Source: JBHOQX01 sp042408595 (lineage in GTDB: Bacteria; Chloroflexota; Chloroflexia; Chloroflexales; Roseiflexaceae). Taken from it: a stretch of 30,781 nucleotides of DNA. Location of the stretch: contig JBHOQX010000004.1 of the NCBI GenBank assembly GCA_042408595.1, forward strand, positions 1 through 30,781, given 5' to 3'. Shown piece after piece: positions 21,562-28,482 of the stretch. The notes under the pieces were generated by a model. That model was given only the letters and a program-made list of their open reading frames with translations, made no database searches and was not told where the DNA came from. The stretch's first letter is position 1, and every line of letters starts with the position of its first letter. Both the position numbers and the translations under genes were made by a program.

Positions 21562-23694
21562 ATGACCCAGACCGATGACGTCACGCTCGTGCGCGGCGCC
21601 TGCCCCCACGATTGCCCCGACACCTGCGCCACGATCACCGAGGTGCGCGACGGGCGCGCCGTCCGTTTCTATGCCGACCGCGACCATCCGGTGACGCAAG
21701 GCTGGCTCTGCGCCAAGGTGCGCCCATACCTGGAGCGCGTCTACAGCCCCGACCGGCTGCTCTACCCACTGCGCCGCGCCGGCCCGAAGGGCAGCGGCCG
21801 CTGGGAGCGGATCGACTGGGACGAGGCGATCCGCGCGATCGCGGAGCGCTGGAAAGAGATCATCGCCGAATTTGGCGCGGCGGCGATTTTACCCTACTCC
21901 TACAGCGGCACCCTCGGCCTGCTGCAACTCGCCGTCTGCAACACGCGGCTGTGGAACCGCATGGGCGCCAGCGGGCTCGAGCGTGCGATCTGCGGCGCGG
22001 CGGCCGAGGCTGCCATCGAGGCGACCTACGGCGCGCGCTACGCCCCTGACCCGGCGGATGTGCTGCATAGCCGGTTCGTCATGATCTGGGGCCACAACCC
22101 GGCGAGCACCGCGCCGCATTTCATGCCGTTCCTCCGCCAGGCGCAGAAGCGCGGCGCGCATGTCGTCGTGATCGACCCGCGCCGCACGCTCACCGCCCGC
22201 AGCGCCGACGAGCACATCCAGCCACGCCCGGCGACCGACTGCGCGCTCGCGCTCGGCCTGATGCACGTCATCTTCCACGAGGGACTGCACGACGAAGCCT
22301 GGCTCGAACGTCACACCATCGGCTGGCGCGAGCTGCGCGAACGCGCGGCGGCCTACCCGCCCGAGCGCGTCGCGGCGATCACCGGGGTGGACGCGGCGAT
22401 GATTGTCAGCCTGGCGCGGCGCTATGCCACGACAAAGCCGGCCCTGCTGAAGACCGCCGACGGCGTGCAGCGCCACGGCAACGGCGGCCAGACGATCCGG
22501 GCGATCATCAGCCTGCCGGCGGTGGTCGGCCAGGTGGGCGTGTGTGGCGGCGGGCTGTTCTACAGCACAAGCGGCTACGGCAAATGGGACGCCGAGGCCG
22601 TCGGCCATGCCAGCGCCTGCCCGCCGACCCCGCGCGTGGTCAACATGAACCGACTCGGCGCGGCGCTGACCGGCGAGGTGCAGGACCCTCCGATCAAGGG
22701 CCTGTACGTCTTCGCCGCCAACCCGGTCGCCTCCGCGCCGAACGCCGGGTTGATCGTCCGCGGCCTGCTGCGCGAGGACCTGTTCACCGTGGTGCACGAG
22801 CAGTTCCTCACCGACACCGCGCAGTACGCCGACATCGTGTTGCCGGCCACGACGCAGCTCGAACACGTCGATTTGCACAGAGCTTACGGCCATCGCTGCC
22901 TGCAATACAACCAGCCGGCGATCCCGCCGCCGGGCGAGTGCAAGAGCAACTGGGATGTGATGCGGCTGCTGGCCGCGGCGATGGGCTACACCGAGCCGTG
23001 GCTGCACGAGAGCGGCGAGGAGGCCATCCGCGGCATCATCGCGGCGACACAGGCGAGCAACCCGCGTTTCACCGGGGTGACGCTGGAGCGGCTCCAGGCC
23101 GAGGGGACCGTGCCGCTGCACTTCGCGCCGGGCGAGGAGGTGCCATTCGCCGATGGCCGCTTCCCCACGCCATCCGGCAAGCTAGAGCTACGCTGCGAGG
23201 CGCTGCGGGCGCACGGCCTCGATCCGCTGCCGGAGTACCGGCCGCCGGACGAGTTTGCGCCAGAGCCGGCGGACGGCCACCCACCGGTGGCGGAACCCGG
23301 CGCACCCGCCGCCGGCCACCGTTCCCCCGCTATCGTCCTGCTTTCCGGCGCCTCGCATCATTTTGTCTCGTCGAGCATGGCCAATCAGCCGGCGCTCCTG
23401 GCGAAAGAGGGCGAGCCGTTCATCGAGATCAATCCGGCCGATGCGGCGGCGCGCGGCATCGCCACGGGCGACTGGGTGCTGGTGGAGAACCGGCGCGGGT
23501 CGTGCGAGTTGCGGGCGGTCGTCACCGACGACGTGCCGCCGGGGGTGGCGGTCGCGCCGAAGGGACGCTGGGCGCGGCTCTCGCGCGGCGGGCGGAACGT
23601 CAACTGGACGACGTCCGACGCTCTGGCCGATCTTGCCGGCCAGAGCACGTTCCACTCCAACCTGGTGGATATCCGCCGCCTGCCGGCGCAATAG
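21562..23694 (+). CDS. Molybdopterin-dependent oxidoreductase (DMSO reductase superfamily)
   Basis: 710 residues. The N-terminus binds a [4Fe-4S] cluster through C14-x3-C18-x3-C22-x27-C50 (ACPHDCPDTC ... GWLCAKVRPY). The molybdo-bis-MGD domains follow: ILPYSYSGTLGLLQL, RAICGAAAEAA (Cys144 is the probable Mo ligand), MIWGHNPASTAPH, VVVIDPRRTLTARSADEHI, KTADGVQRHGNGGQTIRAI and YADIVLPATTQLEH. The C-terminal domain (HHFVSSSMANQP ... INPADAAARGIATGDWVLVENRRG) caps the cofactor. There is no Tat signal, so it is cytoplasmic. The substrate is unknown and no electron-transfer subunit is adjacent. The linker before the C-terminal domain (DGHPPVAEPGAPAAGHRSP) is unusual and palindromic at DNA level. 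The start follows GAGGCG by 8 nt. Confidence 0.93.
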   Translation: MTQTDDVTLVRGACPHDCPDTCATITEVRDGRAVRFYADRDHPVTQGWLCAKVRPYLERVYSPDRLLYPLRRAGPKGSGRWERIDWDEAIRAIAERWKEIIAEFGAAAILPYSYSGTLGLLQLAVCNTRLWNRMGASGLERAICGAAAEAAIEATYGARYAPDPADVLHSRFVMIWGHNPASTAPHFMPFLRQAQKRGAHVVVIDPRRTLTARSADEHIQPRPATDCALALGLMHVIFHEGLHDEAWLERHTIGWRELRERAAAYPPERVAAITGVDAAMIVSLARRYATTKPALLKTADGVQRHGNGGQTIRAIISLPAVVGQVGVCGGGLFYSTSGYGKWDAEAVGHASACPPTPRVVNMNRLGAALTGEVQDPPIKGLYVFAANPVASAPNAGLIVRGLLREDLFTVVHEQFLTDTAQYADIVLPATTQLEHVDLHRAYGHRCLQYNQPAIPPPGECKSNWDVMRLLAAAMGYTEPWLHESGEEAIRGIIAATQASNPRFTGVTLERLQAEGTVPLHFAPGEEVPFADGRFPTPSGKLELRCEALRAHGLDPLPEYRPPDEFAPEPADGHPPVAEPGAPAAGHRSPAIVLLSGASHHFVSSSMANQPALLAKEGEPFIEINPADAAARGIATGDWVLVENRRGSCELRAVVTDDVPPGVAVAPKGRWARLSRGGRNVNWTTSDALADLAGQSTFHSNLVDIRRLPAQ

Positions 23695-23736
23695 GGCCGT
23701 TTCGGGCCAGCGGCGGCCATCGCCTGCGCTGCGGCG

Positions 23737-24261
23737 CTACCGCCGGATGGGGCGCGCGCTGATCACCCCGGTGTTCAGGCCGACCGTGCTCAGCCCGCCG
23801 AAGAACCGGGCGTGCTCGATCTTCACGCAGGCGTCCATCACCACCTCTAGCCCGGCCTCGCGGGCGCGGCGGGCCGCTTCGAGATGGATCACGCCAAGCT
23901 GCATCCAGACGACCTTCGCGCCGACCGCGATCGCCTCCTCCACGATCGCCGGCACGGCCGCCGGCTCGCGGAAGATATCGACGATCTCGACCGGCGGCGG
24001 GACATCGCGCAGCGACGGGTAGCACGGCAGGCCGAGGATCGTGCGCTCGCGCGGGTTGACCGGAAGGATGGTGTACCCCTCGGCCAGCATGTAGATGGCG
24101 GCGAAGTGGCTGGGCCGGTAGGGGTTGCCCGAGAGCCCGACCATCGCGATCCGGCGATAGCGCCGGAGCAGCTCGATGCGCTGCGCGGCGGTCGTGGCGA
24201 ACGGCGTTCGCCGCACCGGCGAGGACGAACTGACCGCGCCTCCGAGGGGTTCGACAGGCAT
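23737..24261 (-). CDS. CoA-binding (Rossmann) domain protein, YccU type
   Basis: 174 residues. After a variable N-terminus, RYRRIAMVGLSGNPYRPSHFAAIYMLAEGYTILPVNPRERTILGLPCYPSLRDVP is the succinyl-CoA-synthetase-like CoA-binding fold of COG1832; VDIFREP, GAKVVWMQLGV and GLEVVMDACVKIEH complete it. Such proteins bind CoA or acyl-CoA but have no defined reaction. It lies 17 nt after metY with a good SD (GAGGAG) and is probably co-transcribed; the same metY/CoA-binding pairing suggests a role linked to sulfur amino acid or acyl-CoA metabolism (inference). Confidence 0.88.
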   Translation of the reverse strand: MPVEPLGGAVSSSSPVRRTPFATTAAQRIELLRRYRRIAMVGLSGNPYRPSHFAAIYMLAEGYTILPVNPRERTILGLPCYPSLRDVPPPVEIVDIFREPAAVPAIVEEAIAVGAKVVWMQLGVIHLEAARRAREAGLEVVMDACVKIEHARFFGGLSTVGLNTGVISARPIRR

Positions 24262-24278
24262 CGGCGGCTCCTCTCTGG

Positions 24279-25559
24279 CTACTCCAGCGCCTGCTCCAGA
24301 TCCCAGATCAGGTCGTCCGCATCCTCCAGCCCGACCGACAGGCGCACCATCTCCGGCAGCAGCCCGGCCGCACGCTGCTCGTCGGGGCTGAGCTGGCGGT
24401 GGGTGGTGCTGGCGGGGTGGATCACCAGGCTCTTGGCATCGCCCACATTGGCCAGATGCGAGAAGAGCTGCAGGCGCTCGATCAGCCGGCGCCCGGCCTC
24501 CCAGCCGCCGCGCAGCCCGAAGGTCAGAATGGCGCCCGGCCCCGTGGGGGTGTAGCGCTGCGCCAGGGCATAGTAGGGGCTGTCGGGAAAGATCGGGTAG
24601 TTCACCCAGGCCACGGCGGGATGCCCCTGGAGGAACGTCGCCACCGCGCGGGCATTCGCCACGTGGCGCTCCATGCGCAGGCCGAGCGTCTCCAGTCCCT
24701 GCAGGAACAGAAAGGCGTTGAAGGGGCTCAGCGCCGGCCCGAGGTCGCGCAGCCCTTCCACCCGCGCTTTCATGATGAAGGCGAAATCGCCGAAGGTCTC
24801 GAAAAAGCGGATGCCGTTGTAGCTCTTGCTCGGCTCCAGGAGCTGCGGGAAGGGGCCCTGGTCCCAGGGAAAGCGCCCGCTATCCACCACCACGCCGCCG
24901 ATGCTCGTGCCGTGCCCGCCGAGGAATTTGGTCGCTGAATGGACGACAATATCGGCCCCATGAGCGATCGGGCGGCAGAGATAGGGAGTGCAGAAGGTGT
25001 TGTCGATCACCAGCGGCAGGTGATGTTCGTGGGCGATCGCGGCGACGGCCGCGATATCCAGCACGTTGATCCGCGGGTTGGCGATCGTCTCGCCGTAGAG
25101 CAGCCGGGTGCGCGGCGTGATCGCCCGCCGGAAGTTCTCCGGGTCATCTGGCTCCACGAAGACCGTGTTGATCCCCAGGCGGCGCAGGCTGACGTCGAGT
25201 TGGGTGTAGGTGCCGCCGTAGAGCGTGCTGGCGGCCACAATCTCGTCGCCGGCCTGGCAGAGGCTGGTGAACACGATCAACTGGGCGGCCTGGCCGCTCG
25301 CCACCGCCAGCGCGCCCACGCCGCCTTCGAGCGCGGCCATGCGCTCCTCGAAGACCGCCGTGGTCGGGTTCATGATCCGGGTATAGATGTTGCCGAAGCG
25401 CTGGAGGTTGAACAGGGCGGCGGCGTGGTCGGGATCGTCGAAGACGTAGGATGTCGTCTGGTAGATCGGCACGGCCCGCGCACCGGTGGCCGGGTCGGGG
25501 CGCTGGCCGGCGTGCAGCGCCAGGGTGTTGAAGCCGAACTGGCGATCATAGTCGGACAC
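24279..25559 (-). CDS. metY: O-acetylhomoserine aminocarboxypropyltransferase (sulfhydrylase)
   Basis: A 426-residue PLP enzyme that makes homocysteine from O-acetylhomoserine and sulfide, feeding methionine synthesis. FNTLALHAGQRPDPATGARAVPIYQTTSYVFDD is the typical opening; IYTRIMNPTTAVFEERMAALEGG, LVIDNTFCTPYLCRPIAHGADIVVHSATKFLGGHGTSIGG (Lys of SATK binds PLP) and the C-terminal LANVGDAKSLVIHPASTTHRQL are diagnostic of the MetY branch of the Cys/Met metabolism PLP family. The start is a GTG with a weak SD (GCGAG). It is driven by a near-perfect promoter and leads the CoA-binding gene. Confidence 0.95.
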   Translation of the reverse strand: MSDYDRQFGFNTLALHAGQRPDPATGARAVPIYQTTSYVFDDPDHAAALFNLQRFGNIYTRIMNPTTAVFEERMAALEGGVGALAVASGQAAQLIVFTSLCQAGDEIVAASTLYGGTYTQLDVSLRRLGINTVFVEPDDPENFRRAITPRTRLLYGETIANPRINVLDIAAVAAIAHEHHLPLVIDNTFCTPYLCRPIAHGADIVVHSATKFLGGHGTSIGGVVVDSGRFPWDQGPFPQLLEPSKSYNGIRFFETFGDFAFIMKARVEGLRDLGPALSPFNAFLFLQGLETLGLRMERHVANARAVATFLQGHPAVAWVNYPIFPDSPYYALAQRYTPTGPGAILTFGLRGGWEAGRRLIERLQLFSHLANVGDAKSLVIHPASTTHRQLSPDEQRAAGLLPEMVRLSVGLEDADDLIWDLEQALE

Positions 25560-25601
25560 GTGGCGTTCTCGCTGGCTGGAGTCTCGGTGCTGGAACCTCG
25601 C

Positions 25602-25620
25602 GGCCGCCAGCCGGGCGGCC
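25602..25620 (-). promoter_or_regulatory. 5' hairpin in the metY leader
   Basis: GGCCGCC and GGCGGCC separated by 5 nt form a 7-bp GC stem at the predicted 5' end of the metY mRNA. No SAM or T-box riboswitch motif could be recognised in the remaining leader of about 40 nt. Confidence 0.5.
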
Positions 25621-25627
25621 AGGCACG

Positions 25628-25656
25628 ATCATAGCTTCGTTGGGCAGATTTGTCAA
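25628..25656 (-). promoter_or_regulatory. Near-consensus sigma-70 promoter of metY
   Basis: Minus strand TTGACA, 17-nt spacer, TATGAT. Best promoter in the window. Start expected near 25621, giving a leader of about 60 nt. Confidence 0.75.
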
Positions 25657-25981
25657 CAATTCCGGCGTCGCGGCGCCAGGACGACATCCCGCCTTGGGGC
25701 CATCCCGTGCGCGTTCCGGGTAGGAGCTAACCGATCCGCCCTGTACCATTCCTGTTTCACAGGAGATACGCGCACGCACGCCAACCAAGCGGTCTTGGCG
25801 AGGGCTTCACCCATCCAAACCTCCCCACCGCGTACGTCCTGCACCTGAATCGATCACTGGGCGCGGCCCCAGCGCCACTCGTTCGCCCCTTGCCAGATCG
25901 GGGAAGAGGGCTACGGGCCGCGGGCGCCCGGCCCACCTGGCAGGCCGCACCGGTTCCTGGCGGATCGGCGCCACGCGCCGG
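25657..25981. other. Intergenic region without a gene
   Basis: About 325 nt upstream of metY and downstream of the receiver gene. CGCCAACCAAGCGGTCTTGGCG around 25778-25799 has inverted ends, and the stretch CAAACCTCCCCACCGCGTACGT (from about 25816) resembles AAACCTCCGTACCGTGTACG at 2884, so it may be a second diverged copy of the same intergenic element. No protein-like frame was found. Confidence 0.5.
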
Positions 25982-26368
25982 CTACCCCCCGAGCGCCTGG
26001 CGCACGATCGCCTCGACCTGGTCCAGCCGGAATGGTTTGGGGAGAAAATGGTCCACCCCGGCCTGCCGCGCGCTCCGCTCGACCTCCGGCGTCACATAGG
26101 CGGTGATCAGCACAACGACCGTGGCCGGGTTGGCGGCCTTGACGCGGGCCGTCAACTCCAGGCCGTTCATCTCCGGCATGGTATAGTCGGTGATCAGCAG
26201 CGGCGTCTCACGGCCGCCGATACAGTCCAGCGCCTCGTTGCCGTTCGCCGCCGTGATCACGTCGTACCCGGGATAGTCAAAGCGCAGCAGGCGCTGAAGC
26301 ACGTTCAGCACATCCGGATCGTCCTCCACGATCACGATCGCCTGGCGCTCGCTGGCGTGGGCCGTCAT
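25982..26368 (-). CDS. Single-domain response regulator (CheY-like receiver)
   Basis: A 128-residue stand-alone receiver domain. AIVIVEDDPDVLNVLQRLL supplies the acidic pair, LLITDYTMPEMNGLEL the phospho-acceptor Asp, VVVLITAY the switch Thr, and FLPKPFRLDQVEAIVRQAL the conserved Lys-Pro. It should be phosphorylated by a histidine kinase and act through protein contacts; there is no output domain and no kinase in the window. The ATG chosen follows GAGGAG by 8 nt; the frame is open further upstream but spans a probable -10. Confidence 0.92.
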   Translation of the reverse strand: MTAHASERQAIVIVEDDPDVLNVLQRLLRFDYPGYDVITAANGNEALDCIGGRETPLLITDYTMPEMNGLELTARVKAANPATVVVLITAYVTPEVERSARQAGVDHFLPKPFRLDQVEAIVRQALGG

Positions 26369-26404
26369 TGCTCGCTCCTCGTCGCTGGCCGGAATGTTGA
26401 CCGT

Positions 26405-26413
26405 ATGGTACCA
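26405..26413 (-). promoter_or_regulatory. Extended -10 element (TGGTACCAT) of the receiver gene
   Basis: Minus-strand TGG + TACCAT about 40 nt upstream of the ATG. Confidence 0.4.
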
Positions 26414-26467
26414 CGCCGGTGAACAACCGACGATTCGGATGATGGCAGCGGGGACAAACGCCACAGG

Positions 26468-27676
26468 TCAGCGAGCGCTGCGGCATATCTCCAGCAGGAT
26501 GCGCTCCAGCTCGGCGCAGTGCCGGGCCCACGAGTACTGCTCGGCCACCCGCACCCGCGCCCGCCAGCCCATCGCCCGCGCCGCCGCCGGGTCGTCCAGC
26601 AGCCGGGCGATCGCGGCGGCGAGGCCCTCCAGATCGCCCTCGCGGTACAGCACGCCCTCCTGTCCGTCGCGGATGATCGTGTCCAGCGGCGGGATGGCCG
26701 GCGTGACGACCGGCAGGCCGGCGGCCATGTACTCGTAGATTTTCAGCGGCGACCAGAAGAAGCCGGCGGCCCGCAGCGCCGGGTGCGGCGCGGTGATGAA
26801 CGGCGCGACCCCGACCGACGCGCCCGCCAGCAGGCGGGGCACGTCCTCGTAGGGCACGGCCCCGGTGAAGGTGAAGCGCCCCGGCCAGCGGGCGGCCAGC
26901 GCCTCAGCGGCGGGGCGCTCCGGCCCATCGCCGATCAGCAGGAAGCGGCAGTCGCGCCCCGTGTCCAGCAGCCGCCCGGCGGCCCGCACAAAGTCCAGCA
27001 CGCCGTGCCAGGCGCGGAACGATCCCAGAAACACGGCTGTAGGGGTCAGGGGTCGGGGATCAAGATTCACGGGCACCTTGTCCTGATCCCTGACCCCTGC
27101 TCCCGGACCCCCGACCGCAAAGCGCTCGACCGCCGCGCCCCAGGGCAGCTCCACGATCCTGGCGCGGTCAATCTCGGACGGGACGGTGGTGTGCAGCGGG
27201 GTGACGATCCGGGCGGCCATGCGGCATTGCGCCACCGCCCAGCGGCGCATCGGCCCGCCGAGGGCATCGTCCAGCCGGCGCTTGGGCGTCACGGGCGGAT
27301 CGACGATCAGGGCGTTCACCTCCAGCAGCGCCGGGACGCCCAGGCGGCGCGCGGCGAGCAGCCCGCCGCCGGCGAAGTTGTAGTAGCGCTCGATCACCGC
27401 ATCGGGCCGCACCGCCCGCGCCAGGCGCCAGATCAGCGGGGCGCTGAGCAGCGCGGCGGCTTTGGGCACATCGATCTGGTGCAGGTGGAAGCCGTCGATG
27501 ACGGATGAGACCGGCCGTGCCAGCATGGCGAGGTCACCCCAGCCCTCGCGCGAGGCGGCGACGACGTGGACGGTATGGCCGCGCGCCGCCAACCCGTGGG
27601 CCACCTCCCGCACGTGGGTCGAGCCGCCGAGCGGGCCGGGCACCGGGATGCCGCTGGCGACGTAGAGGATGTTCAC
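26468..27676 (-). CDS. GT4-family glycosyltransferase
   Basis: 402 residues with a GT-B fold. MNILYVASGIPVPGPLGGSTHVREVAHGLAARGHTVHVV is the acceptor-side start; FLLIGDGPERPAAEAL, FTGAVPYEDVPRLLAGASVGVAPF and LKIYEYMAAGLPVVTPAIPPLDTII (donor-binding E-x7-E region) are the nucleotide-sugar domain. It probably adds a sugar to a surface glycan or lipid. The start is a GTG overlapping the upstream c-di-AMP receptor gene by 4 nt (GTGA), so translation is coupled. Between the two domains, GGPGAGVRDQDKVPVNLDPRPLTPT is encoded by GGGGTCAGG-type repeat DNA, an in-frame insertion that keeps the frame open. Confidence 0.92.
   Translation of the reverse strand: MNILYVASGIPVPGPLGGSTHVREVAHGLAARGHTVHVVAASREGWGDLAMLARPVSSVIDGFHLHQIDVPKAAALLSAPLIWRLARAVRPDAVIERYYNFAGGGLLAARRLGVPALLEVNALIVDPPVTPKRRLDDALGGPMRRWAVAQCRMAARIVTPLHTTVPSEIDRARIVELPWGAAVERFAVGGPGAGVRDQDKVPVNLDPRPLTPTAVFLGSFRAWHGVLDFVRAAGRLLDTGRDCRFLLIGDGPERPAAEALAARWPGRFTFTGAVPYEDVPRLLAGASVGVAPFITAPHPALRAAGFFWSPLKIYEYMAAGLPVVTPAIPPLDTIIRDGQEGVLYREGDLEGLAAAIARLLDDPAAARAMGWRARVRVAEQYSWARHCAELERILLEICRSAR
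27041..27117. repeat. GGGGTCAGG-type palindromic repeat inside the glycosyltransferase gene
   Basis: AGGGGTCAGGGGTCGGGGAT at the left and TGATCCCTGACCCCT (27084-27098) form an inverted repeat with a 7-nt bulge, followed by CTCCCGGACCCCCGACC. The same units lie outside genes at 7584-7615. Confidence 0.75.
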
Positions 27677-27915
27677 ACGCGCTCGTAGCGCTCCAGGTTG
27701 AGCGTGATCATCAGCGCGCCGGGGGCCGCCGCGCGCACCACGGCGGCGGCGCGCTCCACCGCCGCATCGTCGACGCCCACGAGCAGCGTGGTGTTGCCGC
27801 GCCGCAGGAAGCCACCGGTCGAGGCCAGGCGGGTGACGCGGAAGCCCTGCTCCACCAACGCATCGACGGTCGCGTCCGCGGCAGTATCTTCGGTGACAAA
27901 GATCAATAGCTTCAT
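27673..27915 (-). CDS. DarA/PstA-type PII-like cyclic di-AMP receptor (short form)
   Basis: 80 residues. MKLLIFVTEDTAADATVDALVEQGFRVTRLASTGGFLRRGNTTLLVGVDD matches the first half of Bacillus DarA/staphylococcal PstA closely, including Arg26, Thr28, the TGGFL turn and GNTT, which form the c-di-AMP pocket. The family is about 109 residues long; here the protruding loop between the last strands is essentially absent and the chain goes directly from AAAPGALMITLNLERYERV to the stop. The protein should form a PII-like trimer that senses c-di-AMP; its target is unknown. It is translationally coupled to the glycosyltransferase downstream. The SD GAGGAG and a TTGCGC/TATAAT promoter precede it. Confidence 0.88.
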   Translation of the reverse strand: MKLLIFVTEDTAADATVDALVEQGFRVTRLASTGGFLRRGNTTLLVGVDDAAVERAAAVVRAAAPGALMITLNLERYERV

Positions 27916-27945
27916 GGCTGCTCCTCGGCTCGCCTCACAGGGCCG

Positions 27946-27974
27946 ATTATACGGGCGTGCGGGCCAGCGCGCAA
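27946..27974 (-). promoter_or_regulatory. Promoter of the c-di-AMP receptor gene
   Basis: Minus strand: TTGCGC, 17-nt spacer, TATAAT; start near 27939, leader of about 24 nt carrying the SD. The -35 is identical to that proposed for azlC. Confidence 0.6.
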
Positions 27975-27989
27975 ACCGCTTGACCGCAG

Positions 27990-27998
27990 TGCTATACT
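27990..27998 (+). promoter_or_regulatory. Extended -10 element (TGCTATACT) of the small lysine-rich gene
   Basis: TGC + TATACT, about 90 nt upstream of the 25-codon gene; a TTGACC at 27980 is too close to serve as its -35. It lies back to back with the c-di-AMP receptor promoter. Confidence 0.5.
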
Positions 27999-28087
27999 AA
28001 GGCCATACCACTCCGCTCTTCCCACGAGCCGCTGGCACGCGCGCCTCGTGGGCTGCCTGAATGCACACTGGGGAAAGGAGCGCCGCC

Positions 28088-28165
28088 ATGGGCGACAAAT
28101 CGCCGAAGAACGTGAGCAAGCAGAAGAAGCAGGCTGCCGCCAAGAAAACGCCGAAGAGCAAATAG
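28088..28165 (+). CDS. Tiny lysine-rich protein (MGDKSPK family)
   Basis: 25 codons: MGDKSPKNVSKQKKQAAAKK then TPKSK and TAG. The start MGDKSPK followed by a Lys/Gln/Ala-rich tail is a pattern I know from very short, usually unannotated proteins in several bacterial phyla; the function is unknown. The gene is well framed: AAAGGAG lies 7 nt before the ATG, an extended -10 lies about 90 nt upstream, and a strong intrinsic terminator follows 25 nt after the stop. Ten of 25 residues are Lys and none is acidic except Asp3, so the peptide should be very basic and disordered; binding to nucleic acid or to ribosomes is conceivable, but not shown. Confidence 0.72.
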   Translation: MGDKSPKNVSKQKKQAAAKKTPKSK

Positions 28166-28190
28166 TCGGCTGTCCTTATCTTTTGCGGAA

Positions 28191-28215
28191 CGGGGCGCGT
28201 GCGCGCCCCGTTTTT
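28191..28215 (+). terminator. Intrinsic terminator of the small lysine-rich gene
   Basis: A perfect 9-bp stem, CGGGGCGCG and CGCGCCCCG, with TG between, followed at once by TTTTT. Confidence 0.9.
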
Positions 28216-28482
28216 GTGAGTTCTGAGAGGTTCTGCTGCCCCCTTCCGCGGCAGCATGGGTACCAGCCGCATCGCCCTGGGGGTACAGCGTCTCTGTGAC
28301 ACGGTCATCCCCAATTGAGCCAGGGGTCGTCTCACCAATCGCCGTCTCCACCGCCTGGAACGTCTTTTCAGGCGAGTGCCCGATTGCATGGGCATAGCCA
28401 ACAGGTGTAACGAAAAGCTGCCACTATGCCGGCCTGCTGCTGAAAAAGGAAACTGGTCTGCCAAACCGTGATAGCTTTGTGA
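28216..28482. other. Intergenic region without a recognised gene
   Basis: Between the terminator and the 3' end of the radical-SAM gene. A GCTGCC ... GGCAGC hairpin lies at about 28232-28253. On the minus strand TATAAT overlaps the stop codon of the radical-SAM gene, but nothing downstream of it looks coding. Confidence 0.5.

Noticed and set aside
25560..25627. SAM riboswitch or T-box in the metY leader
   Set aside because: The leader is only about 60 nt and shows one GC hairpin, without recognised conserved cores.
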